Numbered from the stretch's first letter, positions 25,804 through 34,078 are shown. The stretch is 64,000 bases of DNA from Bacillus sp. HSf4 (GCF_029537375.1 NZ_CP120679.1:4135501-4199500); one strand, 5' to 3'. Program-made: numbers and translations. The notes: generated by a model from the letters alone, not told the origin.

Positions 25804-26232
25804 CTAGAACAGACGCCTTGTTAAATCACCGATGGTGCTGCCCAGTTCTTCGAGGGCTTCCTCCCCTTTTGAAAGAAGCTCATCTGCCGTATGAGCCAGC
25901 CCCCTTGCAGCGGATAAAGCACCCTGCTCGATTTCCAGCAACACGATCTTGGATTGGATCCTTGCCTTATAGCTTTCATAATCATTCATGGTGATGTTTT
26001 GCATTTCATTGTACGCTTCATCTCTTGCCTCCGAAAATTTTTCTGAACGGCTGCCATTCCACGATGAGCCCAGATTGGGACTTTGGATCTTTTTGATTTC
26101 TTTTAAAGACGTATTTTGTTCTGCTTCTATTTTGCTTTTAGCCCGTTTCAGTCTCGATATTTTTTCTTCAAGATCGGCTGATTGGCTGGAGATCGCCGCA
26201 TGGATGCGATCCAGCATATCCGAATAGCTCAT
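25804..26232 (-). CDS. DUF5082 family protein (YwqH-like LXG partner)
   Basis: A 142-residue, almost fully helical protein beginning MSYSDMLDRIHAAISSQSAD, with long coiled-coil segments and a WNGSRSEKF turn like that of WXG-type proteins. B. subtilis YwqH (DUF5082) sits before the LXG toxin YwqJ, and such small helical partners bind LXG domains for export. A separate YwqI-type (DUF5344) gene is absent here, since only 50 bases separate this gene from the toxin gene. It is the first gene of the toxin operon. Confidence 0.8.
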   Translation of the reverse strand: MSYSDMLDRIHAAISSQSADLEEKISRLKRAKSKIEAEQNTSLKEIKKIQSPNLGSSWNGSRSEKFSEARDEAYNEMQNITMNDYESYKARIQSKIVLLEIEQGALSAARGLAHTADELLSKGEEALEELGSTIGDLTRRLF

Positions 26233-26310
26233 TAAATCGTCACCTCTGTATTAAAATGAGAGACTCATATTTTTGAATTTTGGCAAAAATGTGTTTGTAG
26301 GTCTTTTTCC

Positions 26311-26348
26311 ATAATTTAAATTATAAGGCTGAAAGTAGCAGAGATGAA
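26311..26348 (-). promoter_or_regulatory. Likely promoter of the LXG operon with overlapping palindrome
   Basis: On the minus strand TATAAT (26320-26325) lies about 90 bases before the first gene. The perfect 14-base palindrome ATAATTTAAATTAT (26311-26324) overlaps it. The -35 region (TTCATC) is poor, so an activator or other control is possible. Confidence 0.4.
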
Positions 26349-26373
26349 TAGGAAAATCGGCTCTTTTTTGCAG

Positions 26374-26418
26374 AAAAAAACCGCCTGGCGGCTAAGGCGC
26401 GCCAAGCGGTTTTTTGTT
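26374..26418 (-). terminator. Terminator of the LTA-synthase-type gene
   Basis: AAAAAACCGC pairs with GCGGTTTTTT around an inner GGCG/CGCC stem. A T tract follows on the minus strand. Confidence 0.85.
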
Positions 26419-28338
26419 TTATTCACCGTCTTTTTCTTTCCCGTAATGATATTTTGACGGATCAACAGGGGTAAAGTCAGGAAGTTCATGGAATCTCAGC
26501 AGGTCTTTATAAAGGACCTGGTCAGACAGTTCAAGCTCTTCTGACACCTGTGATTTAATATTTTCGACTTCTTTATTCGATTTGATCTCTTTTCCGGTCT
26601 TTGTATCATAAACCGTCGTGTCGATCACCGTGTATTTTGGTGTGACAAAGTTGCCGTTTCGGAAAGGGACGGTTTGGTCATGTTCTTTCGAGAAGAGATC
26701 TGTCCCGAAATTGATATATTTATTGCTGTCGATTCCTTCGAGATGAAGAATCGTCGGCATGACATCCATTTCCCCGCCATACGTATGGTTGACTCCGCCT
26801 TCTTTGCCCGGAATGCGGATCATCAGCGGTACGCGCTGATTCATCGCGTTTTGATACGGTGTAATCTCTTTGCCTAATACCTCTTTCATCGCCCGGTTAT
26901 GATTTTCTGAAATTCCGTTGTGATCTCCGTAGATGATGATCACGGAATCATCATATAATCCCGATTTTTTCAGATCCTTAAAGAACTGTTCGAGGGCTTC
27001 ATCAAGATAACGGGCCGTCTGGAAGTATCCGTCTACCGTTTTGTCGCCTGTCGTTCCCTTCTCAAGGGTCGCATCCTTATCATCGAGGATGAATGGATAA
27101 TGGTTTGTCAGTGTCAGCAAATGGGCGTAAAACGGCTGTTTGAGCGATTTCAGCTTCGGAATCGACTCTTCAAAAAACGGCTTATCCTTCAAGCCAAGGT
27201 TGACAAGGTTGTCTTCAGACATGTCGTATGTGCTGGCATCAAAGAATTTGTCATAGCCAATCTGTTTGTATACCTGGTCGCGGTTCCAGAATGACTTGTA
27301 GTCCCCGTGCATGACGGCACTTGTATACCCTTCTTTTTGGTTTAAAATCGCCGGAAGGGATTGATACGTATTTTGTCCTTTTGTCACAAACGCACTGCCT
27401 TCAGGCAGTCCGTAAAGGCTATTGTCCATCATCAATTCGGCATCCGCGGTTTTCCCCTGCCCAGTCTGATGGAAAAAGTTATCAAAATAGATCGTGTTCT
27501 CCTGGCCGTGAGCCAGCTTATTCAGAAACGGTGTTACTTCTTTTCCGTTCAGTTTGTAATCGATCAAAAACGTCTGGAAGCTTTCCAGATGAATTTTGAT
27601 GATGTTCTTTCCTTTTGCAGCGCCGAAGTACTCATCATTCGGCTTCGCATAATGCGAGCTTGTATAATTGACAACGCTCGTCAAATCATCGCTGCTTGCA
27701 TACGCTTTTTGGCTTGCGGTCTGAGCGGCCTGTACGCCATCATAAATCATGTAATTGTACGGCCCCAAATATTTGACGATATAATTTCGGTCAAATGTTC
27801 TTGTCAAAAGCTCGGGACGGTCTTCTTCGGCAATCGAGAGATTGATGAAGAACAACGCCACACCGCTCAACACGATGGCCGCAGCCCATCTTTTTTTCAG
27901 CTTGGAAGCCTTGAGTTCAGGCCTGCGGACACACAATGCAATCAGAATGACGAGGTCAATGAAATAGATCGCGTCATGAGCAGCCATGACACCAAAAATT
28001 CCGTCTGACATATTGCCGAGGTTTCCGGCTTGTTTCAAGTTTGCAAAAGTCAAAAAGTCATCAAAGAAACGGTAAAACATGATATTCGCATATAAAGCGA
28101 ACGTCATCACAGCATCAATGATAATGATCCAAACCGCCGCCCGCCGGCCTTTTGCAAATAAAGCCAAACCGAGCGCAACGATCGTAAAGCTGAATGGATT
28201 AATAAATAAGAGAGCCTGCTGAGTGGTCCCTTTCACACCTAGATTAAATTCTAAAAAGTAAGAAGCATAGGTTTTAGCCCATACAAAAATAACAGCTAAC
28301 AGAAAAAAGCTTAGCTTATGAGAAAATATTTTCTTCAT
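26419..28338 (-). CDS. Lipoteichoic acid synthase family protein (LtaS/YfnI type)
   Basis: A 639-residue membrane enzyme with five N-terminal helices and a large extracytoplasmic sulfatase-like domain. Key motifs are the catalytic Thr region FHQTGQGKTADAE and IIIYGDHNGISENHNRAMK with metal Asp-His. YLGPYNYMIYDGVQAAQ precedes the cleavable AYA-type site. LtaS-family enzymes transfer glycerol phosphate from phosphatidylglycerol to build or prime lipoteichoic acid. B. subtilis has four such paralogues (LtaS, YfnI, YqgS, YvgJ). The stretch FVTKGQNTYQSLPAIL resembles YfnI as I recall it, so I give no symbol. Confidence 0.87.
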   Translation of the reverse strand: MKKIFSHKLSFFLLAVIFVWAKTYASYFLEFNLGVKGTTQQALLFINPFSFTIVALGLALFAKGRRAAVWIIIIDAVMTFALYANIMFYRFFDDFLTFANLKQAGNLGNMSDGIFGVMAAHDAIYFIDLVILIALCVRRPELKASKLKKRWAAAIVLSGVALFFINLSIAEEDRPELLTRTFDRNYIVKYLGPYNYMIYDGVQAAQTASQKAYASSDDLTSVVNYTSSHYAKPNDEYFGAAKGKNIIKIHLESFQTFLIDYKLNGKEVTPFLNKLAHGQENTIYFDNFFHQTGQGKTADAELMMDNSLYGLPEGSAFVTKGQNTYQSLPAILNQKEGYTSAVMHGDYKSFWNRDQVYKQIGYDKFFDASTYDMSEDNLVNLGLKDKPFFEESIPKLKSLKQPFYAHLLTLTNHYPFILDDKDATLEKGTTGDKTVDGYFQTARYLDEALEQFFKDLKKSGLYDDSVIIIYGDHNGISENHNRAMKEVLGKEITPYQNAMNQRVPLMIRIPGKEGGVNHTYGGEMDVMPTILHLEGIDSNKYINFGTDLFSKEHDQTVPFRNGNFVTPKYTVIDTTVYDTKTGKEIKSNKEVENIKSQVSEELELSDQVLYKDLLRFHELPDFTPVDPSKYHYGKEKDGE

Positions 28339-28618
28339 GATAACCTCTACCTTTTAAAGTTTTTCTGATTCAAAATAAACAAATTTAACAATAACATAAA
28401 ATAGGAAAAACGAAAACGCTTTTCTCTAAATCTTAACTACAGCTACCAGCCTGTCAAACCAATTGCATTGCCTCTAAATTATGACGGATATTCCGTCCCA
28501 AAGGTTTCACACCTTTTCCAATTCGCTTATCATAAGGAGGGCAGATGCGGGCACAGGCCCTGCTGCATCGGGGATTCCCGAATGAAAAGAGGAAATCTCT
28601 CAGACTAGGGAATGAAAC

Positions 28619-28652
28619 AAAGCGCCATAGACTAAAATAGCCTGATGGCGCT
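28619..28652 (-). terminator. Hairpin after the yfj locus
   Basis: AGCGCCAT and ATGGCGCT form an 8-bp stem around a 16-base loop (28621-28652), followed on the minus strand by TTGTTTC. It is a moderate terminator. Confidence 0.55.
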
Positions 28653-28667
28653 GATTCTCAGAATCTG

Positions 28668-29225
28668 TTAAATATCTTTATGAAATTGATTCAAGTATGC
28701 TTTTCTTTGCGCTTCTGTAAACTGACCGATCCAGTCCGCGCGCGCTTCCTCCGTCATATACGGCAGGATGTGCAGCTCCACCGCTTTGTAAAACTCCGGC
28801 TCGGGCAGCGTGTTGTAGGTCGGGATCCGCACCATACCATGATTTCCCGTCTGAATCAGGATGTCCATGAAGAAAATACCTTTCGGGCTGTAGCGGTGCC
28901 GCCCCATTTTCATGCTTTTGATATCCTTGATATTGACAGATGTTTTTCCGGAAAACAGCCGCCCGTCTTCTCCTTCGATAATGCTGAAGATAACGCCGCC
29001 TTTTTTCGTGAAGGCGGGAAAAGCGATAGCGAATAAAGTAAAGAAAAAGAAGCTAAATAATATTCCGGCCGGTATAGCCAATAGATAGAACTTGGTTTGA
29101 AAAGTGGCCCCCATATAAAACACCCACAAACTCGCGGCGCCTAAACCAAAGGAGCCTAGAAAAAGCCAACATCTGAAAAACATTTTACTTTTTACGTTTA
29201 TCGGCGATTTTTGATTTGTGATCAT
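28668..29225 (-). CDS. YfjD-like membrane protein, intact paralogue
   Basis: A 185-residue protein with two N-terminal transmembrane helices (about 20-75) and a cytoplasmic half (about 80-185) containing MKMGRHRYSPKGIFFMDIL and ending QFHKDI. The ATG at 29225 follows GGGGGG. Size and place match yfjD of the B. subtilis yfjABCDE locus, and function is not established. Its last 100 residues are nearly identical to those of the broken upstream paralogue, while the membrane half is quite different. Membrane immunity for the WXG-partnered YfjB-like protein is an inference. Confidence 0.75.
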   Translation of the reverse strand: MITNQKSPINVKSKMFFRCWLFLGSFGLGAASLWVFYMGATFQTKFYLLAIPAGILFSFFFFTLFAIAFPAFTKKGGVIFSIIEGEDGRLFSGKTSVNIKDIKSMKMGRHRYSPKGIFFMDILIQTGNHGMVRIPTYNTLPEPEFYKAVELHILPYMTEEARADWIGQFTEAQRKAYLNQFHKDI

Positions 29226-29240
29226 AAGTCCCCCCAAAAA

Positions 29241-29782
29241 CTAAATATCCTTATGAAACTCATTTAAAAATGCTTTTCTTTGCGCTTCTGTAAACTGGCC
29301 GATCCAGTCCGCGCGCGCTTCCTCCGTCATATACGGCAGGATGTGCAGCTCCACCGCTTTGTAGAACTCCGGCTCGGGCAGAATGTTGTGAGTTGGAATT
29401 CGCACCATGCCATTCTTCCCCGTCTGAATCAGGATGTCCATGAAGAAAATGCCTTTCGGGCTGTAGCGGTGCCGTCCCATTTTCATGCTTTTGATATCCT
29501 TGATATGGACGGATGTTTTTCCGGAAAACAGCCGCCCGTCTTCTCCTTTGACAATGCTGAAGATGACGCTGCCTTTTTCGTGAAGGCGGGAAAAATCATG
29601 GAAAACGTGAGCAAACCATAAATCATCCCGAGCAGGCCGGCGCCTAAATATAATAATGAATATGTCGATTCGAATTTTATCGCCTCAAAAACGAGCCATA
29701 TTCCGACTATACCGATACCCGCAGTTCCTGCAAACGCCCATATTCTGAAGAACATCCGGCTTTCCACTTCGACCTGTTCCAA
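29241..29782 (-). pseudogene. Frameshifted paralogue of the YfjD-like membrane protein
   Basis: The first part starts with TTG at 29782 and encodes MEQVEVESRMFFRIWAFAGT and two membrane helices up to FPAFTKK. The frame then breaks, and the rest resumes in another frame as MKMGRHRYSPKGIFF to HKDI. The intact neighbour has six A after CACG at this point, while this copy has five (29574-29578 as T on the plus strand). A one-base loss in a homopolymer therefore explains the break. An out-of-frame ATG right after AGGAGG hints at a second indel near the start. It could be a true pseudogene, a phase-variable gene, or a sequencing error. Confidence 0.82.
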
Positions 29783-29798
29783 AAACCATGGACCTCCT

Positions 29799-30581
29799 TT
29801 ATTTCAGCAAACGACTCTCCCCAAATATCATGTCGCGGATCATCTCTTTTTCGGCCGCCATAACGGAGAATTCATTTCTTGCGCTCCCCGCGGCAAACCA
29901 TGTATGCTCCGTACCGGGAATAACAAACATCAGGTCTTTCACATCAGGAGCATTGTGCAGATCGTATTCTATATACATGACACTGTCCATTTTTCCTTGC
30001 CGGATCACCAAGTCTTTCATAAAGCTTGCGGCCTGAGGATGATTGGCGTATTTGTCCAGATATTCATCGGCCAATGACCTTTCTTCACTGGCTCCCTTTA
30101 ATAATTGTTCAAATTCATCATTTTGTAAAGTGAGGGCTGTTCCTTTTTCCCCCTGCTTCTCCTTTATATTCAAAAACTGAACGGCTTGCTCGAGAACTTC
30201 TTCTTTCGAAGCGAGAGAACGGATTTGATGAACCTGCTGCTCATGTTTCAGCTCATGGGCAAAAAATCCATCGGCTGCAGCATGGTAAGAAACGCTTGCT
30301 TCTGCATCTCCGGCGAATTTTGCAACTTTAATTGTAAAAGCGGCATCATTCAACGCTTGAATAAACGGTTTGCAAGGTTCTTTTAATTTATATTGATGCT
30401 CTTTGTATTCCAGTACGTCTTTCGCCAGAAGAGACCGGCATGAGAATTCAAACATCAATTCAAGCTGCTCCTCTGTCATTTCAGGAAAGTACGCTTGTTT
30501 CAATGACATGCCCTGCTCGAATAATCCTTCACTGTAAAAACAGAAGATCAGCTCTTCAATGCTTAATTGCAAATTTTTCAT
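29799..30581 (-). CDS. YfjC-like protein, possible EspG-type type VII accessory factor
   Basis: A 260-residue soluble protein of mixed helix and strand with no signal peptide. It starts MKNLQLSIEELIFCFYSEGL. It matches YfjC (about 253 residues) in size and place. The layout, with an N-terminal winged-helix-like half and a late strand-rich half containing MLIMFVIPG-like strands, is reminiscent of EspG chaperones, but I see no decisive motif. It follows the yfjB-like gene by 11 bases with a GGGGGAT ribosome site, so it is in the same operon. Confidence 0.68.
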   Translation of the reverse strand: MKNLQLSIEELIFCFYSEGLFEQGMSLKQAYFPEMTEEQLELMFEFSCRSLLAKDVLEYKEHQYKLKEPCKPFIQALNDAAFTIKVAKFAGDAEASVSYHAAADGFFAHELKHEQQVHQIRSLASKEEVLEQAVQFLNIKEKQGEKGTALTLQNDEFEQLLKGASEERSLADEYLDKYANHPQAASFMKDLVIRQGKMDSVMYIEYDLHNAPDVKDLMFVIPGTEHTWFAAGSARNEFSVMAAEKEMIRDMIFGESRLLK

Positions 30582-30592
30582 TGATATCCCCC

Positions 30593-31816
30593 TTAACCGA
30601 ACGACAGCTTGCCCGCAAAGAATTGTTTTGCGCCATTGATTAAAGAACCGGCTGTTTCTTTCGCTTTTTGAAAACCTTTCCCGACTGTTTCGGCGCCTTT
30701 TTTAATGCCTTCATTGACGGTGTCGACGCCTTTGTTAAAAGCTTGAACGCCTTTACCCGCCAGCTCGAATCCTTTTTTGGCTTTATCGATTCCGGCTTGG
30801 ATCGGATTTTTCAGCAAAAGGGCTGTTTTCTCGGCAATGCCCGCTGTAAGTTTAGCAGCTTGCTCTCCTACAATTCCTCCGATAAACGAACCGGCTGCAC
30901 CTCCAACAACAGTACCAACAGGACCCAAAGCACTGCCCAGCGCTCCGCCGATGACCGCACCGGCCACAGACCCGCCTGTAATCCAGGCCGTATTATTGAC
31001 GGCGTTTCCGACCGCTTTCGCATTTTCCCGTTTTAATACTTCGCGGTTATTGCCGTATTTACTGTAGTTCTCCGAAATTTTCAAACCCATTCCCACAGTC
31101 TCTGTGGCGCCTGTGATCAAAGCGGCTGTAATCGCATTTCCCTTGGCAAACTTGCCGCCGGCTTTCAACACATCTTTAAATGCTGTCTTATTTCCCGCTT
31201 CATCGATCATACCGGCCGTAAAGCTTTTGATTTTATTGGTAAAATCGACCGTATCCTGCGGATAAAATTTCGTGAATTTCTTATGCACCAAATCGGCAAA
31301 TGGCAGATTAGGATTCTTGAACAAATATTTTGGACTCAGCAAAATTCTCGCGGCTCTGCTGTATTTTGACTCATCGATGATACCCGAAAGGTCCATCAGC
31401 AGCTTCGTATGCCTGACGGAATACAGCCCTGAACCATCCTTAACAAACTTTGTAATCCCGAGTCCGTAATATTTAAATTGATTCATGGTGACGCCGGCCA
31501 TCGCCGTGAGTGTCCCGTATTGATCATATAGGTTATACAGCTTTCTTAAAATGTCGTCCTGCTCGGCGAACTTATCAGCCGTTTTTCGTATGTATCGCTC
31601 ATTGGCATCAAGCTTGCCGACAAGGTCATTGCCGCTCGACCAGGCATCACCTACTCCTGAAAAGCAATGGCTGTAGCGCGGGTCACACCCTAAAATCATC
31701 GTCGTTAATTCTAGATGAAGGTCTTTGTATAATCTCTCCATGTCAGTCAGCTCTTTAACAAAATCATTTGCCAAGCCTTCAAGCTTATCCGGATCGACCA
31801 AGATTTCCTTCCCCAT
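30593..31816 (-). CDS. YfjB-like putative type VII secreted effector with glycine-zipper segment
   Basis: A 407-residue protein. Residues 1-100 form a helical domain like the export domains that pair with WXG100 proteins. Residues about 265-325 are a long Gly/Ala zipper (ITGGSVAGAVIGGALGSALG then GTVVGGAAGSFIGGIVGEQA) able to insert in membranes. The C-terminus is Lys/Gly-rich with amphipathic repeats (KKGFELAGKGVQAFNKGVD). Size and place match B. subtilis YfjB, whose role is not established. A pore-forming effector is an inference from the zipper and from the membrane-protein genes downstream. The ATG follows GAGAGGAG. Confidence 0.72.
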   Translation of the reverse strand: MGKEILVDPDKLEGLANDFVKELTDMERLYKDLHLELTTMILGCDPRYSHCFSGVGDAWSSGNDLVGKLDANERYIRKTADKFAEQDDILRKLYNLYDQYGTLTAMAGVTMNQFKYYGLGITKFVKDGSGLYSVRHTKLLMDLSGIIDESKYSRAARILLSPKYLFKNPNLPFADLVHKKFTKFYPQDTVDFTNKIKSFTAGMIDEAGNKTAFKDVLKAGGKFAKGNAITAALITGATETVGMGLKISENYSKYGNNREVLKRENAKAVGNAVNNTAWITGGSVAGAVIGGALGSALGPVGTVVGGAAGSFIGGIVGEQAAKLTAGIAEKTALLLKNPIQAGIDKAKKGFELAGKGVQAFNKGVDTVNEGIKKGAETVGKGFQKAKETAGSLINGAKQFFAGKLSFG

Positions 31817-31837
31817 ACGCTCGCTCCTCTCCCGCTG

Positions 31838-32140
31838 TTATTTCAATTTCTCTCTCTTTTTTCTTTCAAGCTCTTCCATTCTCAATATTTCCGCTTTCGT
31901 CTGTTCAATTTTTGCCGCCGCGGTCATTAACTCGCGGCTGATTTCGATTAAATCAGCTTCAAATTGCTGATAAGCCGCCGTTGTCTGCTCAAATTCACTG
32001 TCAAACTGTTCCCGGGTCTTTCCCTTCCATGAAGCGGAATTGGCGGACAGTCGGGTCTTCAGGTGCAATTCCGACTTTTTCACTTCATCAGCGGCCGATT
32101 TATACTTTTCCGCCAGCGCTATTACCCTGCTTGAATCCAA
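31838..32140 (-). CDS. WXG100-family protein (YfjA-like)
   Basis: A 100-residue two-helix hairpin with the WXG-type turn SWKGKTREQFDSEF and a C-terminal helix rich in Glu/Lys. The start is TTG, 9 bases after AAGGAG; no ATG fits. WXG100 proteins are substrates or export partners of type VII secretion. It leads the yfjABC(D) operon, 21 bases before the yfjB-like gene, and probably forms a complex with the N-terminal domain of that protein. Confidence 0.8.
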   Translation of the reverse strand: MDSSRVIALAEKYKSAADEVKKSELHLKTRLSANSASWKGKTREQFDSEFEQTTAAYQQFEADLIEISRELMTAAAKIEQTKAEILRMEELERKKREKLK

Positions 32141-32176
32141 CTATTTTCACTCCTTAAAACCAGGTCTTTTTATTTA

Positions 32177-32203
32177 ATTATAATAAACTTGCACATCTGC
32201 CAA
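32177..32203 (-). promoter_or_regulatory. Likely promoter of the yfj operon
   Basis: On the minus strand TTGGCA (32198-32203) and TATAAT (32177-32182) are 15 bases apart, which is shorter than usual. The first gene starts 37 bases downstream of the -10 box. Confidence 0.45.
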
Positions 32204-32388
32204 ATCATACTAAAGTATTGTTTAGGATTCCTTTTATCTTAATTTTTGCTTAAACATGAAATGTATGGAACAACTTGCCTAAACGAAGCGGTTTGAAGGG
32301 AATTCACAAAAGCGGAAAAGTTTGTGGTTGAAATTCATAATAGGCATTTTGAATCATGATTCATAACAGGTCAAAAGAACGAAAAAAA

Positions 32389-32418
32389 GCTGCCGATCTT
32401 GTTCGGCAGCCCTTTTTT
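32389..32418. terminator. Terminator of the YitT-family gene
   Basis: GCTGCCGA and TCGGCAGC form a perfect 8-bp stem with a 6-base loop; AAAAAAA lies on one side and CCTTTTTTAT on the other, so it can act in both directions. Confidence 0.88.
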
Positions 32419-33253
32419 ATTTCGAGATATCAACAAATCCTTCACCAAATACATCTCTGACATCATGGATGATGACAAATGCTTTCTTATCCGTGCTTTT
32501 GATGATTTTTTTCAGCATGGACAGCTCCTGTTTATTGATCACAATATATAAAATTTCTTTTGAATGGCCTGTGTAATGGCCCTTCCCTGACAGTACCGTG
32601 ACCCCGCGGTCCATCAGCGTGTTGACTTGTGCGGCAATTTCATGCTTGTGCTCGGAAATAATCGTGATCGCTTTTTTCGTGTTAAGCCCTTCAATAATGA
32701 AGTCCATGACCTTTGTTGCGATGTAAAGCATGACAACCGTAAACATCAATTTCTCCGCCCCGATGATAAAGTAGGAGCTGAATACGACCACCAAGTCAAT
32801 CATCAATAAGGCGTAGCTGATGTTCCAGTCAAAATATTTATTGGCGATCCGGGCGAGAATCGCGGACCCGGCGGTGGTTCCGCCGACGCGGATGATCATG
32901 CCGATGCCGACGCCGGCAAATACACCGGCAAAAATCGTGCTGATGATCACTTCATCAGCCGGTATCACCCAGTCTTCTGTGACATGCAGAAAGAATGAAT
33001 TGGCGACGACCGCAATGATCGTGTAAATCGTCGTTTTTTTATCTAAAAAGCGATATCCGATGATGAGGAGAATCCCGTTCAGGATAAAATTAGTAATGCC
33101 CGGCGACCATGCAAACACGTAGTATAAAATAAGCGTGATCCCCGTGACGCCCCCCTCTCCCAAATCGTTCGGAATCGCAAATAGATTCACGGCCAGAGCA
33201 AAGAAAAAGGCTCCTATCGTAATCATGATCATGTCCATTGCTTTCTTTTTCAT
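32417..33253 (-). CDS. yxkD: YitT-family membrane protein (YxkD-like), guanidine-riboswitch controlled
   Basis: A 278-residue protein with five to six N-terminal helices (DUF161/YitT) and a cytoplasmic DUF2179 domain (about 200-278) containing GKGHYTGHSKEILYIVI. The role of the family is not established. The ATG at 33253 follows AAAGGAG. The gene lies directly behind a ykkC-type leader and terminator, exactly as yxkD does in B. subtilis, which named the ykkC-yxkD motif. Expression is therefore predicted to rise with free guanidine. Confidence 0.85.
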   Translation of the reverse strand: MKKKAMDMIMITIGAFFFALAVNLFAIPNDLGEGGVTGITLILYYVFAWSPGITNFILNGILLIIGYRFLDKKTTIYTIIAVVANSFFLHVTEDWVIPADEVIISTIFAGVFAGVGIGMIIRVGGTTAGSAILARIANKYFDWNISYALLMIDLVVVFSSYFIIGAEKLMFTVVMLYIATKVMDFIIEGLNTKKAITIISEHKHEIAAQVNTLMDRGVTVLSGKGHYTGHSKEILYIVINKQELSMLKKIIKSTDKKAFVIIHDVRDVFGEGFVDISK

Positions 33254-33299
33254 ATCGTCAACTCCTTTTTCGAAAATGAAGTGATGTATGTTAAAACAC

Positions 33300-33455
33300 A
33301 ATAAAAACCCAGGAGAACGCTCTTCTTATGAAGAAAGAGCCAAAACTCCTGGGCTTTTATCCCACCGTGTCATAACGATTGTTCGTTATGTGTTTTCTCT
33401 CGGACCAGACCAAGTGCGGTGCACCTGCGGAACCCTAGAAAACCACTTTTTCTAC
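33300..33455 (-). promoter_or_regulatory. Guanidine-I (ykkC) riboswitch with terminator platform
   Basis: The minus strand carries the conserved ykkC elements in order: CTAGGGTTCCG, then TGGTCTGGTCCGAGAG, then ACACGGTGGG and AAAAGCCCAGGAG. The last of these overlaps a long terminator whose outer stem is CCCAGGAG / CTCCTGGG (about 33307-33353), followed by TTTTTAT. In the known class, guanidine stabilises the aptamer and prevents terminator formation, so the gene is turned on. Confidence 0.93.
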
Positions 33456-33482
33456 AGTTCTATCATTTTGTCATCTTCAAGC

Positions 33483-33511
33483 ATTATAAGTGAATTTTCA
33501 GTGCCAAGCAA
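33483..33511 (-). promoter_or_regulatory. Promoter of the riboswitch transcript
   Basis: On the minus strand TTGCTT (33506-33511) and TATAAT (33483-33488) are separated by 17 bases. The aptamer begins about 30 bases downstream. Confidence 0.7.
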
Positions 33512-33622
33512 GCCCTTTTTCCAGTATAAAATAGTTGTTTTTTTGTAAAATAGCTTCCATGCACAGCCAACAAAACATCCTATAATAGTAGATATACGTG
33601 CTCGCCATAGGGAGGCCCTCAT

Positions 33623-34063
33623 ATGGAGAAACAGAAACGGCACTGGCTTATTAAACAAATCATTCTTGAACATCCGGTGGAAACCCAGGAACAATTGGCG
33701 GCCTTGCTGAAAAGCCGTGGAGCAGCAGCGTCCCAATCGACCATTTCCCGGGATATTAAAGAGATGTACCTCGTCAAACAGCTAAATGAAAACGGAAAGC
33801 TTGTCTATACCACGAACGCATCATTATCCGTCAACCCATCAAAAATTTTGAAGGATAAATTATCGGACGTTGTCCTGCAGGTGAGTCGCGCGGAAAACTT
33901 GGTCATCATTAAAACAATGCCTGGAAATGCCCATGCTATCGGCGTTCTTCTTGACAAGCTCGGACGCCCGGAAATGTTGGGCTGTATATGCGGAAATGAC
34001 ACCTGCCTTGTGGTTACCCCATCATCGAAAAACGCGCAATCATTCTGTGAACATTTTTGCTGA
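33623..34063 (+). CDS. argR: ArgR/AhrC-family arginine regulator
   Basis: A 146-residue regulator with an N-terminal winged helix (KQIILEHPVETQEQLAALLK, then QSTISRDIKEMYLVK) and a C-terminal arginine-binding hexamer domain with NAHAIGVLLDKLGRPEMLGC and CICGNDTCLVV. The Asp of GNDT is the usual arginine contact. In B. licheniformis ArgR activates the arc operon with arginine. This gene lies just upstream of arcA on the same strand, and a second AhrC-type gene probably exists elsewhere with the biosynthetic genes. It has its own terminator. The start codon follows GGGAGG. Confidence 0.88.
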   Translation: MEKQKRHWLIKQIILEHPVETQEQLAALLKSRGAAASQSTISRDIKEMYLVKQLNENGKLVYTTNASLSVNPSKILKDKLSDVVLQVSRAENLVIIKTMPGNAHAIGVLLDKLGRPEMLGCICGNDTCLVVTPSSKNAQSFCEHFC

Positions 34064-34078
34064 TTGCCTGTTTGAACA

